64,000 nucleotides of DNA from UBA2377 sp964525935 (GTDB lineage Bacteria > Verrucomicrobiota > Verrucomicrobiia > Opitutales > Opitutaceae), in contig CAZGJZ010000009.1 in the NCBI GenBank assembly GCA_964525935.1, positions 124,001 through 188,000 of the forward strand. The letters are read 5' to 3'. Numbering within the stretch: the first letter of the stretch is position 1; each line of letters starts with the position of its first letter. The notes under the pieces are model-generated. The model did no database searches. It was not told the DNA's origin and saw only the letters and a program-made list of their open reading frames with translations. This document shows, one piece after another, positions 16,810 to 26,315 of this stretch. The position numbers and the translations under genes were made by a program.

Positions 16810-19800
16810 TTACTTTTTCTTGGACTTGGACTGGCGCCAGCGGCGGTAGCCGAAGAGCGCGGTGGCGGCGCCCATGAACATCAGGCCGTAGGTGCTGGGC
16901 TCGGGGACGTTCGGGTAAATCTGGTTGTCGAAGGAATCCCAGCCGGTGTTGCTCTTATCCCAGCCGTCAAAGGTGATCTGCGCCATCGGCACCTGGTTGA
17001 GGTTATCCAGCATGTCGTAGGTGGCACCGGGCCAGAACTGGGCGAAGAAGCCGTCGATGCCTTTCGTCCAGTTGATGATGTTGAGCTTCACGCTGGTGTT
17101 CAGGAAATCGAGGGTGCCGGCGAAGATGTGGCTGTTGCCGGTGGCGCCAAAGTCGATGGTGGAGTCGGCGGTGATGTTGAGGTTGGTCACCGTCAGGTCC
17201 ATGTCGTCGAGGACGAGGACGCCGCCGCCGAGGTTGAAGGTGCCGTTGTAGGAGATGTCCTGCGTGAAGGTGAGGGAGCCGGTGCCGGCCTTGGTGAATT
17301 CACCGGTGGAGGCGGAGGCGAAGGTGCCGTCGAAAACGGACGAGCTGTCGTCGGTGCCGATCGTGAGGTGACCCGCGGTGCCGAGGTCGATCTGGCCGGT
17401 GCCGGAGATCTGCGAAACAGTGTCGGAGGCGGTGCCCATGGAGAGGCGGCCATCGGAGTTAATGGTGAGGTCGGTGGTGTCCGGCATCTGGTTGCTGGCC
17501 TGGAGGGCGAGCGTGGCGGTGAGGGCGGAGCCGATGCCGTCGCCGATGATGACGGTGTTGCTGGTGCCGACGGCGTTGACGCCGGCGGTCTTGTTCAGGT
17601 TGAGCGTGCCGGCGTTGACGTAGAGACCGCCGGTGAACGTGTTCGCGGACGTGCCGGCGAGGGTGGAGGTGCCGGTGTCGGTCTTGGTGAACGTGGTGCC
17701 GGTGCCGCTGACGATGCCTTTGAACGTGGTGTCGCCCGCGCCGCCGGCATCGAGGGCGTAACCGGCGCCGGTGATGTTGCCGTTGATCGTGAGGGAGCTG
17801 CTGGCGTCGGCGGTGATGCGGGCGTTGGCGCCGAGAGTCACGCCGGCGAGGTAGGTGTTGGTGCCGTTGAGATTCTGGATGGCGCCGCCGTTGGAAAGGC
17901 CCGTGCCGGAGATGGTGATGGTGCCCGTGGTGGGGCCGGTGATGGCGGTGAGATCCTGGTTGAGGGCGTTTTGCGCGAACTGGAGCGCGCCGCCGCTATC
18001 AACGGTGACGCCGGTGCCGGAGAGGCCCTGGTTGTGCGTGACCTTGATGGCACCGCCGGTGGCGACGGTGGTGGCGCCGGCGTAAGCGTTGTTGCCGGCA
18101 AGGGTGAGGGTGCCGGAGCCGTCCTTGGCGATGTTGTTGAGGAGGCCGCCGATGGCGCTGCCGATGGTGACATCACCCGGGCCGCCGACCGCGAGGTTCT
18201 GACCGCCGGCGCCGGTGCCGTTCATGATGGAGGCCTCGGTGCCGCCGGTGTTGGCGATGGTGAGCGTGGTGCCGGACTCGGCGGTGATGCGGCTGTCGGC
18301 GCCGAGGCGGACGAAACCGTTGTAAGTGTTGTCGCCGGTGACGTTGTAGAGGGCGCCGGTGTCGCTGATGCCGGTGCCATTGAGCGTGAGGGTTTCGCTG
18401 CCGATCGTGAGGTCGGCGCCACCGGTGGTTTGCTTGAGCTGAAGCTGGGCGCCGGAGGAAACGACGGTGCCGTTGTCCGTGCTGCCGACGGAAGGACTGA
18501 GGATGCCGAGGGCGTCGTTGTTGCGGATGACGAGGACGCCTTGTTGGACCTGGGTGACGCCCTGGTAATCGTTGGCGGCGGTGAAGACCATGGTGCCGGT
18601 GCCGGTCTTGATGAGGCTGGCGTCAGCATCGGTGGCGGTGAAGCCGATGCCGTTGTGGATGATGGAATCGATGCGCAGATCCTCGGCGGCGGCGCCGTCG
18701 GCGATGGTGAAGGTAAAGCCATTGGCGGACAGGCCGAGCTCGCCGTGATCGATCAGGGAGGTCTGGGTGGAGGCCTCGGTGGTGATGCCGCCGGTGACGG
18801 TGAGGAGGGCGTAACTGCTGCCGTCGGACCAACCCGTGACGTGGCCGCCGCGCAGGGTGAGGTCGACGAGGGCGTTGTTGGCCCGGTTCATGTTGAACAG
18901 GCCGTCCTCGTAAACCGTCATGCTGGAGGTCGCGAGGTTGGTGAGGTTGTCGTAGTCACCGACAACGTAATTGGCGGAGGCGGAGCTGAGCTGGCCCATC
19001 TGCAGGATGACGGTGTCATCGTTGGTGCTGCCGGCGTTGCCGACGATGATGTTGGCGCTGACGATGCCGGCATGGTCGGCGCCGTCGATGATGAGCTTGC
19101 CGCCGGTGACGATCGTGTCGCCGGTGTAGCTGGTGACACCGGCTTCACTGGGGAAGAAAATGAGGTTGGCCGTGCCGTCGCCGGTCTTGGTCACGCCACC
19201 GGTGCCGGTGATGGTGGAACTGATGTAGAGGTTGGATGAATCCAGAATGTAGGACGGGAAATCGAGATAACTCGGCACGACGCCGGACGCGGAGGTGGTG
19301 TTGAGCGTGAGGGTGTGGCTGCCGAGGGTGATGCGGTTGTCGAAGGACTTGTCGACCGGACCGGCGCCGTCGTTGTCGTAGTCGTCGCCGATGATGAGGA
19401 GGTTGTTCGAGGCGCCGATGGTGGCGTCGGCGGTGAGCGTGATGTTGCCCGTATATTGGCTGGTCTGACCGGCGGTGCCGCCGGCGACGAGGGCGCCGAT
19501 CTCGCCGGTCTCGCCGGCGCCGGCGAGCGAGAGGGTGCCGGTGGTCTTGGCGATGTTCACACCACCACTGAGGGAGAGCGTGGCGCCGTTATTGACCGTG
19601 ATGTTGCTGGTGCCGGAGGTGCCGAGGGCGTTGCTGTGGGCGACCACCAGCACGCCGTCACTGACCGTCGTGTCGCCACTGTAGCTGTTGTTGCCGGAAA
19701 GCGTGGTGGTGCCGGTGCCCTGCTTCGTGAAGGAGCCGGCGCCGGACATGACGCCGGAGTAAGTGGTCGAGCTGTTATTGATGCCGGCGCTGAGCGCGCC

Positions 19801-22800
19801 GCCGGTGCCGAGCGCGATGGTGCCGGTGCCGGCGATGGAGCCGACGGTCTCGGTCTTGCCGTTCACGTTGAACTGGCCGTCGGAGTTGATGAGGACGGTC
19901 GCGGCGTCGTTGATCTGGTTGTTCTGGTCGAGGCGGAGGATGGCGGAGCTGGCCGCGCCGGAGGAATCGCCGATGGTGAGGGTGCCGGAGCCGGTGGCAT
20001 CCACGCCGGCGGTTTTGTTGAAGGCGAGGGTGCCGTTGAGCACACTGGTGTTGGCCTGGCTGTTGGCCGCGGTGCCTTGGAGAGTGACGAGTGCGGAGCC
20101 GTCCTTGATGAAGGTGCCGGCGCCGGCGATCGTGCCGTCGAAGGTGGAGGCGCCGGAGCTGACGCCGACGGTCAGGCTGCCGCCGGTGCCGGTGGTGATC
20201 TGGCCGGCGCCCGCGAATTGGTTGATGGATTCGCTGTAGCCGTTGAGGTCGAAGAGGCCATCGTTCTTGACGGTGAGAAGGCCGGTGTAATTGGCGATCT
20301 GGTCGCTGGCGCCGAGCCGGAGGACGGCGGAGCCGGCGGGGTCGCTGTTGTCGGTCTTGTCGCCGACGTTGATACCGGTGCCGGAGACGGCGTTGGTGCT
20401 GGCGGTCTTGGCGAGGAGGACGGTGCCCTGGTCGATATTCAGGGTGGTGGAGAAGGAGTTGGAGGTGGAGCCGGAAAGGGTGAGCGTGCCCGTGCCGGTC
20501 TTGGTAATGCCACTGCTGCCGGTGATCTGGCCGCTGGCGGTGATGTCGCCGGCGCCGGAGAAGGTGAGCAGGGAATTCACCGTGAGCTGGTTGGTAAGCG
20601 TGAGCAGGCCGGAGGCGGAGCCGATGGTGGTGACGCCACCGAAGGTGAGAGCGGCGGTGAGCGTGTTGCTGTCAGCAATGTTGTAGATGGCGCCGACGCC
20701 GCCGTCGCCGGTGCCCTGCAGGGTGAAGCTGCCTTCGGTGACGGTGATGTTGCCCTGCAGGCCGAGGGTGGCGCCGTTGGCGATGACGTTGCCGGAGGTG
20801 GAGCCGCCGAGCGCCAGGCTGCTGGCGGCGATGAGGGTGCCGCCGTCGATGTAGGTGAGGCCGGTGTAAGTGTTGTTGCCGGAGAGGGTGAGGTCGCCGG
20901 TGCCGGCCTTGCGGAAGTTGCCGTAGGAATCGGTGATGGTGCCGGAGAAGGTGGTGTTGGCCGCGGTGTTGGTGATGAAGGTGCTGCCCCGGATGCTCAG
21001 CGTGCCGTTGCCGGAAAGGGAGCCGACGGTCTCGGTCCAAGTGCCCCAGTCGAACTGGAACGTGCCGGGGGAGTTGATGACGAGGTTGGATGAGTTGGCG
21101 ATACGGTCGCTGGCGTTGATCTGGAGGATGCCGTCGTTGACGGTGGTGGTGCCGGTGTTGGTTTGCGCGCCGGAAAGGACGAGCGTGCCGGCGCCGGTCT
21201 TGGTGAGGGCGCCGGTCGTCGCGGTGCCGGTGGCGCCAGCGAGGGTGAGGGTGGCGCTGGCGGAGGAGACATCGATGGTGCCGGTGGTGGCGTTGTTGAT
21301 GGTGAAGGCGCGATTGGAGCTGCCGGTGGCGCCGGTGTATTGCAGGGTGCCGCCAGCGAAGACGAGGCGGTTGGCGGCGTTGGTGGCCTGGCCGAGATTG
21401 CCGGCGACGCCGCCGTTGCCAATGGAGCCGACGGAGAGCGTGCCGCCCGTGAAAGTCGTGACACCCGTGAAGGTGTTGGTGCCGGAGAGCACGAGGGTGC
21501 CGGCGCCCTGCTTGTTGATGCCGAACGTGGAGCCGGAGATGATGGCGGAGATGGCGAGGTCGTTCGCGGCGGCGGTGGAGTCGCCGACGTTGAAAATGCG
21601 GGTGGCGCCGAGGGCGAGCTGACCGGAGGTGCCGGTCTTGTTGATGGTGGCGCCGTTGGCGTTGTTGGCGGCGTTGAAGGTGACGTCACCGCCGAGGGTG
21701 AGAACGCTGCCGTCGCCGAGGTTGACCGCGGCGGTGGTGCCGGAGGCGCCGCCGCCGAGAGTGAGGGCGCCGATGGTGTCGTCGTAGGTGAGCGTGTTGA
21801 GCGTGCCCCCGTAAATGGTGACGGCGCCGGAGCTGAGATTGTTGTCCAGAGCGTAGGTGAGGGTGCCACCCGAAGGACCGCCCAAGGTGCCGATCGTGGT
21901 GCCACCGCTGTTGGTCTGGGCGCCATTGAGGATGAGGGTGCCGTCGCCGGTCTTGACCAAGCTGCCCGTGGTGCCGGTGCCGGTGGCGCCGGTGATCGTG
22001 AGCGTGGTGCCGGCGGTGTTGACGTCGATGGTGCCGGTGCTGCCGTTATTGATGGTGAAGCGGCGGTTGCTGGAGGCGGTGGCGCCGGTGTATTGCAGGG
22101 TGCCGCCGGCGAAGACGAGGCGGTTGGCGGCGTTGGAGGCCTGGCCGAGGTTGCCGGCGGCGCCGCCGTTGCCGATCGTGGCGACGGAGAGCACACCGCC
22201 CGTGAACGTGGTGACGCCGGTGAAAGTGTTGGCGCCCGAGAGGGTGAGGGTGCCGGCGCCCTGCTTGTTGATCCCGAAGTTGGCGCCGGAGATGATGGCG
22301 GAGATGGAGAGGTCGCTCGTGGCGGCAGTGGAATCGCCGATGGTGAAAACGCGATTGGTGCCGAGGGCGAGCTGACCGGTGGTGCCGGTCTTGTTGATGG
22401 TGGCGCCATTGGGATTGTTGGTGGCGTCGTAGGTGAGGTTGCCGCCGAGCGTGAGCACGCCGCCGTCGCCGATCGTCACGGCGGCGGTGGTGCCGGAAGC
22501 GCCGCCGCCGAGGCTGAGCGCGCCAATGGTGTCGGTGAAGGTGCCGACGGCCAGGGTGCCGGCGTAGACATTGACGGCGCCGGAGCTGAGGGCGTTGTTG
22601 ACGCCATAGGCAAGGGTGCCGCCGGAGACGCCGCCGGCGGTGCCGATGTTGGTGGCGCCGGTGTAAGTATTGGCGCCCGTGAAGGCGAGGGTGCCATCGC
22701 CGGTCTTGGTGATGCCGAAGCCGGAGCCGGAGATGATGGCGGAGATGGAAAGATCGGTGGCGGCGGCGGAGGAATCGCCGACGTTGAAGGTGCGGCTGGC

Positions 22801-25800
22801 ACCGAGAGCGAGCTGGCCGGTGGTGCCGGATTTGTTGATGGTGGCGCCGTTGGGATTGTTGGCGGCGTCGTAGGTGACGTCACCGCCGAGGGTGAGGACG
22901 CTGCCGTCGCCGAGGGAGACGGCGGCGGTGGTGCCGGAAGCGCCGCCGCCGAGGTTGAGGGCGCCGATGGTGTTGTCGAAAGTGAGGGTGCTGAGGGTGC
23001 CGGCGTAGACGTTGACGGTGGTGTTGGGCAGGACGTTGTCGGCGCCGAGGGCGAGGGTGCCGCCGGAGGCGCCGCCGGCGGTGCTGATGTTGGTGGCGCC
23101 GGTGTAGGTGTTGGCGCCGGAGAGCGAGAGGGTGCCGGCGCCGGTCTTGGTGAGGCTGAAGCCGGAGCCGGAGATGATGGCGGAGATGGCGAGATCGTTG
23201 GTGGCGGCGGTGGAGTTGCCGACGTTGAAGGTGCGGTTGGCGCCGAGGGCGAGTTCGCCGGTGGTGCCGGATTTGTTGATGGTGGCACCGTTGGGATTGT
23301 TGGTGGCGTTGTAGGTGACGTCGCCGCCCAAGGTGAGGACGCTGCCGTCGCCGAGGGAGACGGCGGCGGTGGTGCCGGAAGCGCCGCCGCCGAGGTTGAG
23401 GGCGCCGATGGTGTTGTCGAAAGTGAGGGTGCTGAGGGTGCCGGCGTAGACGTTGACGGTGGTGTTGGGCAGGACGTTGTCGGCGCCGAGGGCGAGGGTG
23501 CCGCCGGAGGCGCCGCCGGCGGTGCTGATGTTGGTGGCGCCGGTGTAGGTGTTGGCGCCGGAGAGCGAGAGGGTGCCGGCGCCGGTCTTGGTGAGGCTGA
23601 AGCCGGAGCCGGAGATGATGGCGGAGATGGCGAGATCGTTGGTGGCGGCGGTGGAGTTGCCGACGTTGAAGGTGCGGTTGGCGCCGAGGGCGAGTTCGCC
23701 GGTGGTGCCGGATTTGTTGATGGTGGCACCGTTGGGATTGTTGGTGGCGTTGTAGGTGACGTCGCCGCCCAAGGTGAGGACGCTGCCGTCGCCGAGGGAG
23801 ACGGCGGCGGTGGTGCCGGAAGCGCCGCCGCCGAGGTTGAGGGCGCCGATGGTGTTGTCGAAAGTGAGGGTGCTGAGGGTGCCGGCGTAGACGTTGACGG
23901 TGGTGTTGGGCAGGACGTTGTCGGCGCCGAGGGCGAGGGTGCCGCCGGAGGCGCCGCCGGCGGTGCTGATGTTGGTGGCGCCGGTGTAGGTGTTGGCGCC
24001 GGAGAGCGAGAGGGTGCCGGCGCCGGTCTTGGTGAGGCTGAAGCCGGAGCCGGAGATGATGGCGGAGATGGCGAGATCGTTGGTGGCGGCGGTGGAGTTG
24101 CCGACGTTGAAGGTGCGGTTGGCGCCGAGGGCGAGTTCGCCGGTGGTGCCGGATTTGTTGATGGTGGCACCGTTGGGATTATTGGTGGCGCTGTAGGTGA
24201 CCGTGCCGCCCAAGGTGAGCACGCTACCGTCGCCGAGGAGCACGTTGGCGGAGGTGCCGGAGGCGCCGCCACCGAGGTTGAGGGCGCCGATCGTCTCGTC
24301 GTAGGTGAGGGTGCTGAGCGTGCCGGAGAAGATGGTGACGGCGCCGTTGCCGGTGCCGAGGTTGTTGTCGGAGGCCAGGGTGAGGGTGCCGCCCGCAACG
24401 GTGGCGGAGCCAATGGTCGTGGTGCCGGTGTAGGTCTGGGTGCCGGAGAGGATGAGGGTGCCGTCACCGAGCTTGATGAGGCTGCCGGTGGTCGCGGTGC
24501 CGGTGGCGCCGGCCATCGTGAGGGTGGTGCCGCTGTTGACGTTGATGGTGCCAGTGCTGCCGGCGTTGATGGTGAACGCACGGTTGGACGTGGTGGTGGC
24601 GCCGGTGTATTGAAGGGCGCCGCCGGCGAAGACGATGCGGTCGGCGGTATTGGCGCCCTGGCCGATATCGCTGGCGATACCGCCATTGGTGATGTTGGCG
24701 GCGGAAATGGTGCCGGCGTTAAGGGTGAGGACGCCGGTGAACGTGTTGTCACCGGTGAGGGTGAGCGTGCCGGTGCCGGCCTTGGTGAAATTACCCGAGC
24801 CGGAAATGACGCCATCGAGGGTGGTCGTGTTGTTATTGCCACCGGCGGTGAGCGCGCCGGAGCCGAGGGCGAGGTTGCCGGCGCCGGCGACGGAACCGAC
24901 GGTCTCGGTGCGGCCGTTCACGTTGAACTGGCCGTCGGAGTTGATGGTGATCGCGGAAGCGTTGTTGATCTGCTCGTTGTTGGTGTCGATGCGAAGGATC
25001 GCGGTGTCCGCCAAGCCGGTGCTATCGCCAATGGTGATGGCACCCGTGCCGGTGGCATTGGTGCTGGCGCTCTTGTTGAGCACGACCGTGCCGTTGTTGA
25101 CGGTGAAGGTGCCGGAGTTGGTGTTGGCGGCGGTGCCGCCAAGGGTGAGGGTGCCGGCGCCGTCCTTGATCAGGTTGCCGGTGCCGCTGATGACGCTGGT
25201 GCTATTCTGCGTGATGCCGTTGGAGCCGGTGTTCCATGTCTGGTTGGAGACCAGGCTGGCATTGGCGCTGAGGGTCAGAAGATTGGCCGTATTGTTGGTG
25301 ATGCCGCTGGCCCGAAGGTAGAGGGTGCCCGTGCCGCCGAAAGTCACGGTGCCTTCATCGATGACGATGCCGGCGAGGTAGCCGTTGTTGTTGTTGCCGA
25401 TGTCACCGCTGACGGTGACGGTGTAACTCCCGGTGGCATTGGTGCCGGCGGAAAAATTGGCGACAGTGCCGCTGCCGCCGTTGGCCACCCGGTTGGCCCA
25501 ATTATTGGTGCCGCCGCCACTGGAACTCGTGCTCCAAGCCGACGTGGTCGCCTGATCCCAAGTGCCCGGCGCGGCGCCACTCGTGACGGTGACGTTCCAA
25601 TACACCTGGGCGGAGGCGGTCGCCGGCCAGATGAAGACCAGTGCGGCGAGCAACCATGCCGCGATAAAACTCCGCGAGGAAAGGCCGCGATTCAGATGAA
25701 TTTCCCAAGCCTCCGCCCACGCCAATCGCGGTCGATTGGATCGGGATGGCCCGGATTTTTTTCCGAGCTCTCGCGCTACGTCCCTCACGGGGGCAGCGCT

Positions 25801-25860
25801 GCAGACGAATGATCTTTGGGTAGGAATGGAGGAGATTGCTCGGCCCGTGTTGCAACCCAC
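16810..25860 (-). CDS. Giant autotransporter-type beta-strand-repeat protein with PEP-CTERM sorting tail
   Basis: 3016 codons from ATG 25860. A signal peptide (SFIAAWLLAALVFIWPATASA, then Q) begins only about 62 residues in, so the true start may be internal, for example TTG in PRLAWAEAW. The body is built from some 20-25 autotransporter-associated beta-strand repeats of the form FTKAGTGTLTLTGDNTFTG followed by a Gly/Asn/Thr-rich stretch, predicting a long beta helix. Near-identical 147-residue units sit at 22889-24180. The C-terminus is VPEPSTYGLMFMGAATALF then GYRRWR, a canonical PEP-CTERM signal: VPEP, one membrane helix, and an Arg-rich end. Such proteins are processed by an exosortase (none in this window) and released to the surface or exopolysaccharide matrix. 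No autotransporter beta-barrel is present. The role is probably adhesion or matrix structure. Confidence 0.92.
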   Translation of the reverse strand: MGCNTGRAISSIPTQRSFVCSAAPVRDVARELGKKSGPSRSNRPRLAWAEAWEIHLNRGLSSRSFIAAWLLAALVFIWPATASAQVYWNVTVTSGAAPGTWDQATTSAWSTSSSGGGTNNWANRVANGGSGTVANFSAGTNATGSYTVTVSGDIGNNNNGYLAGIVIDEGTVTFGGTGTLYLRASGITNNTANLLTLSANASLVSNQTWNTGSNGITQNSTSVISGTGNLIKDGAGTLTLGGTAANTNSGTFTVNNGTVVLNKSASTNATGTGAITIGDSTGLADTAILRIDTNNEQINNASAITINSDGQFNVNGRTETVGSVAGAGNLALGSGALTAGGNNNTTTLDGVISGSGNFTKAGTGTLTLTGDNTFTGVLTLNAGTISAANITNGGIASDIGQGANTADRIVFAGGALQYTGATTTSNRAFTINAGSTGTINVNSGTTLTMAGATGTATTGSLIKLGDGTLILSGTQTYTGTTTIGSATVAGGTLTLASDNNLGTGNGAVTIFSGTLSTLTYDETIGALNLGGGASGTSANVLLGDGSVLTLGGTVTYSATNNPNGATINKSGTTGELALGANRTFNVGNSTAATNDLAISAIISGSGFSLTKTGAGTLSLSGANTYTGATNISTAGGASGGTLALGADNVLPNTTVNVYAGTLSTLTFDNTIGALNLGGGASGTTAAVSLGDGSVLTLGGDVTYNATNNPNGATINKSGTTGELALGANRTFNVGNSTAATNDLAISAIISGSGFSLTKTGAGTLSLSGANTYTGATNISTAGGASGGTLALGADNVLPNTTVNVYAGTLSTLTFDNTIGALNLGGGASGTTAAVSLGDGSVLTLGGDVTYNATNNPNGATINKSGTTGELALGANRTFNVGNSTAATNDLAISAIISGSGFSLTKTGAGTLSLSGANTYTGATNISTAGGASGGTLALGADNVLPNTTVNVYAGTLSTLTFDNTIGALNLGGGASGTTAAVSLGDGSVLTLGGDVTYDAANNPNGATINKSGTTGQLALGASRTFNVGDSSAAATDLSISAIISGSGFGITKTGDGTLAFTGANTYTGATNIGTAGGVSGGTLAYGVNNALSSGAVNVYAGTLAVGTFTDTIGALSLGGGASGTTAAVTIGDGGVLTLGGNLTYDATNNPNGATINKTGTTGQLALGTNRVFTIGDSTAATSDLSISAIISGANFGINKQGAGTLTLSGANTFTGVTTFTGGVLSVATIGNGGAAGNLGQASNAANRLVFAGGTLQYTGATASSNRRFTINNGSTGTIDVNTAGTTLTITGATGTGTTGSLVKTGDGTLILNGAQTNSGGTTIGTLGGPSGGTLTYALDNNLSSGAVTIYGGTLNTLTYDDTIGALTLGGGASGTTAAVNLGDGSVLTLGGDVTFNAANNANGATINKTGTSGQLALGATRIFNVGDSTAAANDLAISAIISGSTFGINKQGAGTLVLSGTNTFTGVTTFTGGTLSVGSIGNGGVAGNLGQATNAANRLVFAGGTLQYTGATGSSNRAFTINNATTGTIDVSSASATLTLAGATGTATTGALTKTGAGTLVLSGAQTNTGTTTVNDGILQINASDRIANSSNLVINSPGTFQFDWGTWTETVGSLSGNGTLSIRGSTFITNTAANTTFSGTITDSYGNFRKAGTGDLTLSGNNTYTGLTYIDGGTLIAASSLALGGSTSGNVIANGATLGLQGNITVTEGSFTLQGTGDGGVGAIYNIADSNTLTAALTFGGVTTIGSASGLLTLTNQLTVNSLLTFSGAGDITASGQITGSSGITKTGTGTLTLSGSTSNSFSTTLNIDQGTVLLAKTASTNAVSGTGINVGDKTDNSDPAGSAVLRLGASDQIANYTGLLTVKNDGLFDLNGYSESINQFAGAGQITTGTGGSLTVGVSSGASTFDGTIAGAGTFIKDGSALVTLQGTAANSQANTSVLNGTLAFNKTAGVDATGSGTLTIGDSSGAASSAILRLDQNNQINDAATVLINSDGQFNVNGKTETVGSIAGTGTIALGTGGALSAGINNSSTTYSGVMSGAGSFTKQGTGTTTLSGNNSYSGDTTVSDGVLVVAHSNALGTSGTSNITVNNGATLSLSGGVNIAKTTGTLSLAGAGETGEIGALVAGGTAGQTSQYTGNITLTADATIGASNNLLIIGDDYDNDGAGPVDKSFDNRITLGSHTLTLNTTSASGVVPSYLDFPSYILDSSNLYISSTITGTGGVTKTGDGTANLIFFPSEAGVTSYTGDTIVTGGKLIIDGADHAGIVSANIIVGNAGSTNDDTVILQMGQLSSASANYVVGDYDNLTNLATSSMTVYEDGLFNMNRANNALVDLTLRGGHVTGWSDGSSYALLTVTGGITTEASTQTSLIDHGELGLSANGFTFTIADGAAAEDLRIDSIIHNGIGFTATDADASLIKTGTGTMVFTAANDYQGVTQVQQGVLVIRNNDALGILSPSVGSTDNGTVVSSGAQLQLKQTTGGADLTIGSETLTLNGTGISDTGALYNVTGDNTYNGFVRLGADSRITAESGTTLTIANTGGTEASIMNGTGAGGQNLAVGGPGDVTIGSAIGGLLNNIAKDGSGTLTLAGNNAYAGATTVATGGAIKVTHNQGLSGTGVTVDSGGALQFAQNALNQDLTAITGPTTGTITISGTGLSNGGAIQNLNGTNTYLAGVTLGANARITADASSSLTINGNITGAGYALDAGGAGDTTFKGIVSGTGTTFTKTDTGTSTLAGTSANTFTGGLYVNAGTLNLNKTAGVNAVGTSNTVIIGDGIGSALTATLALQASNQMPDTTDLTINSDGRLSMGTASDTVSQISGTGQIDLGTAGHLTIGTDDSSSVFDGTFASASTGEFTKAGTGSLTFTQDISYNGTFNLGGGVLVLDDMDLTVTNLNITADSTIDFGATGNSHIFAGTLDFLNTSVKLNIINWTKGIDGFFAQFWPGATYDMLDNLNQVPMAQITFDGWDKSNTGWDSFDNQIYPNVPEPSTYGLMFMGAATALFGYRRWRQSKSKKK
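22889..24180. repeat. Tandem 441-bp coding repeats, about 2.9 near-identical copies
   Basis: Copies begin at 22889, 23330 and 23771 with a constant 441-bp period (147 codons). By eye, the first two copies are identical throughout, and identity continues in the third to about 24180. Flanking units at 22448-22888 and after 24180 encode the same fold but have diverged at many bases. This indicates recent tandem duplication or gene conversion, and it is a hazard for short-read assembly. Confidence 0.9.
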
Positions 25861-26315
25861 TAGCCCGAGTCTGAATGCTGGTTATTATTATGTAGGATAA
25901 TACTAACTAGATTTGCTTCCGGGTCCATCTTGCGAGACTGGGGTTGATTGCCCTATTAATATAGGGTATTTTGCTTATATAATTAAAAAAGAGTAACTTG
26001 GGTTATGTTTTCTGGGTGGGGTGGAATACTTGATGCAAGAAAGATGTATTAAATGTGATTTGACTTGTGGGTTACCCACCCCAACAAAACACATGAGTAA
26101 GTTTACTTATATAACTCAACGCAACACCGTCCTCTATATGGGTAATGGCCGACGCTCTTCTAGTGCTTCTTTCCGCGCTACCCCGGTGCAGGGCCGGCTC
26201 AGTTTCACAATTTATTTATTTGCAGGGCTAAATCCCCGACAGCTTTCCGGGCGATAATTCCCTTTTTAGATACACTCTTACAAAAACGTCCTCAGCCCGA
26301 CCCCGATCATCCGTC
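25861..26315. promoter_or_regulatory. AT-rich divergent intergenic region between two surface-protein genes
   Basis: These 455 bp are much more AT-rich than their surroundings and separate the divergent PEP-CTERM and Ig-like genes. They contain the inverted repeats CCCTAT-TAAT-ATAGGG (25951-25966) and AGTAA-GT-TTACT (26096-26107) and promoter-like runs such as TTATATAATTAAAAAAG (about 25976). A 78-codon plus-strand ORF at 26021 has no coding character. No sigma-54-type site was found here. The region probably holds both promoters; exact start sites cannot be assigned. Confidence 0.55.

Noticed and set aside
22889..24180. Regular repeats considered as a CRISPR-like array
   Set aside because: Period is 441 bp, fully coding and in frame, with no unique spacers.
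21163..25812. Long open frame (1549 codons) on the plus strand opposite the PEP-CTERM giant, with others at 17128-19239 and 19315-21093
   Set aside because: The peptide is low-complexity Gly/Ala/Glu/Val mirrored from the repetitive Thr/Gly/Asn codons of the real gene; no domain or signal. High GC and repeats keep the antisense frame open.
26021..26257. 78-codon plus-strand ORF in the AT-rich spacer
   Set aside because: Composition and codon use are unlike neighbouring genes, no Shine-Dalgarno, and it overlaps the presumed promoter region.
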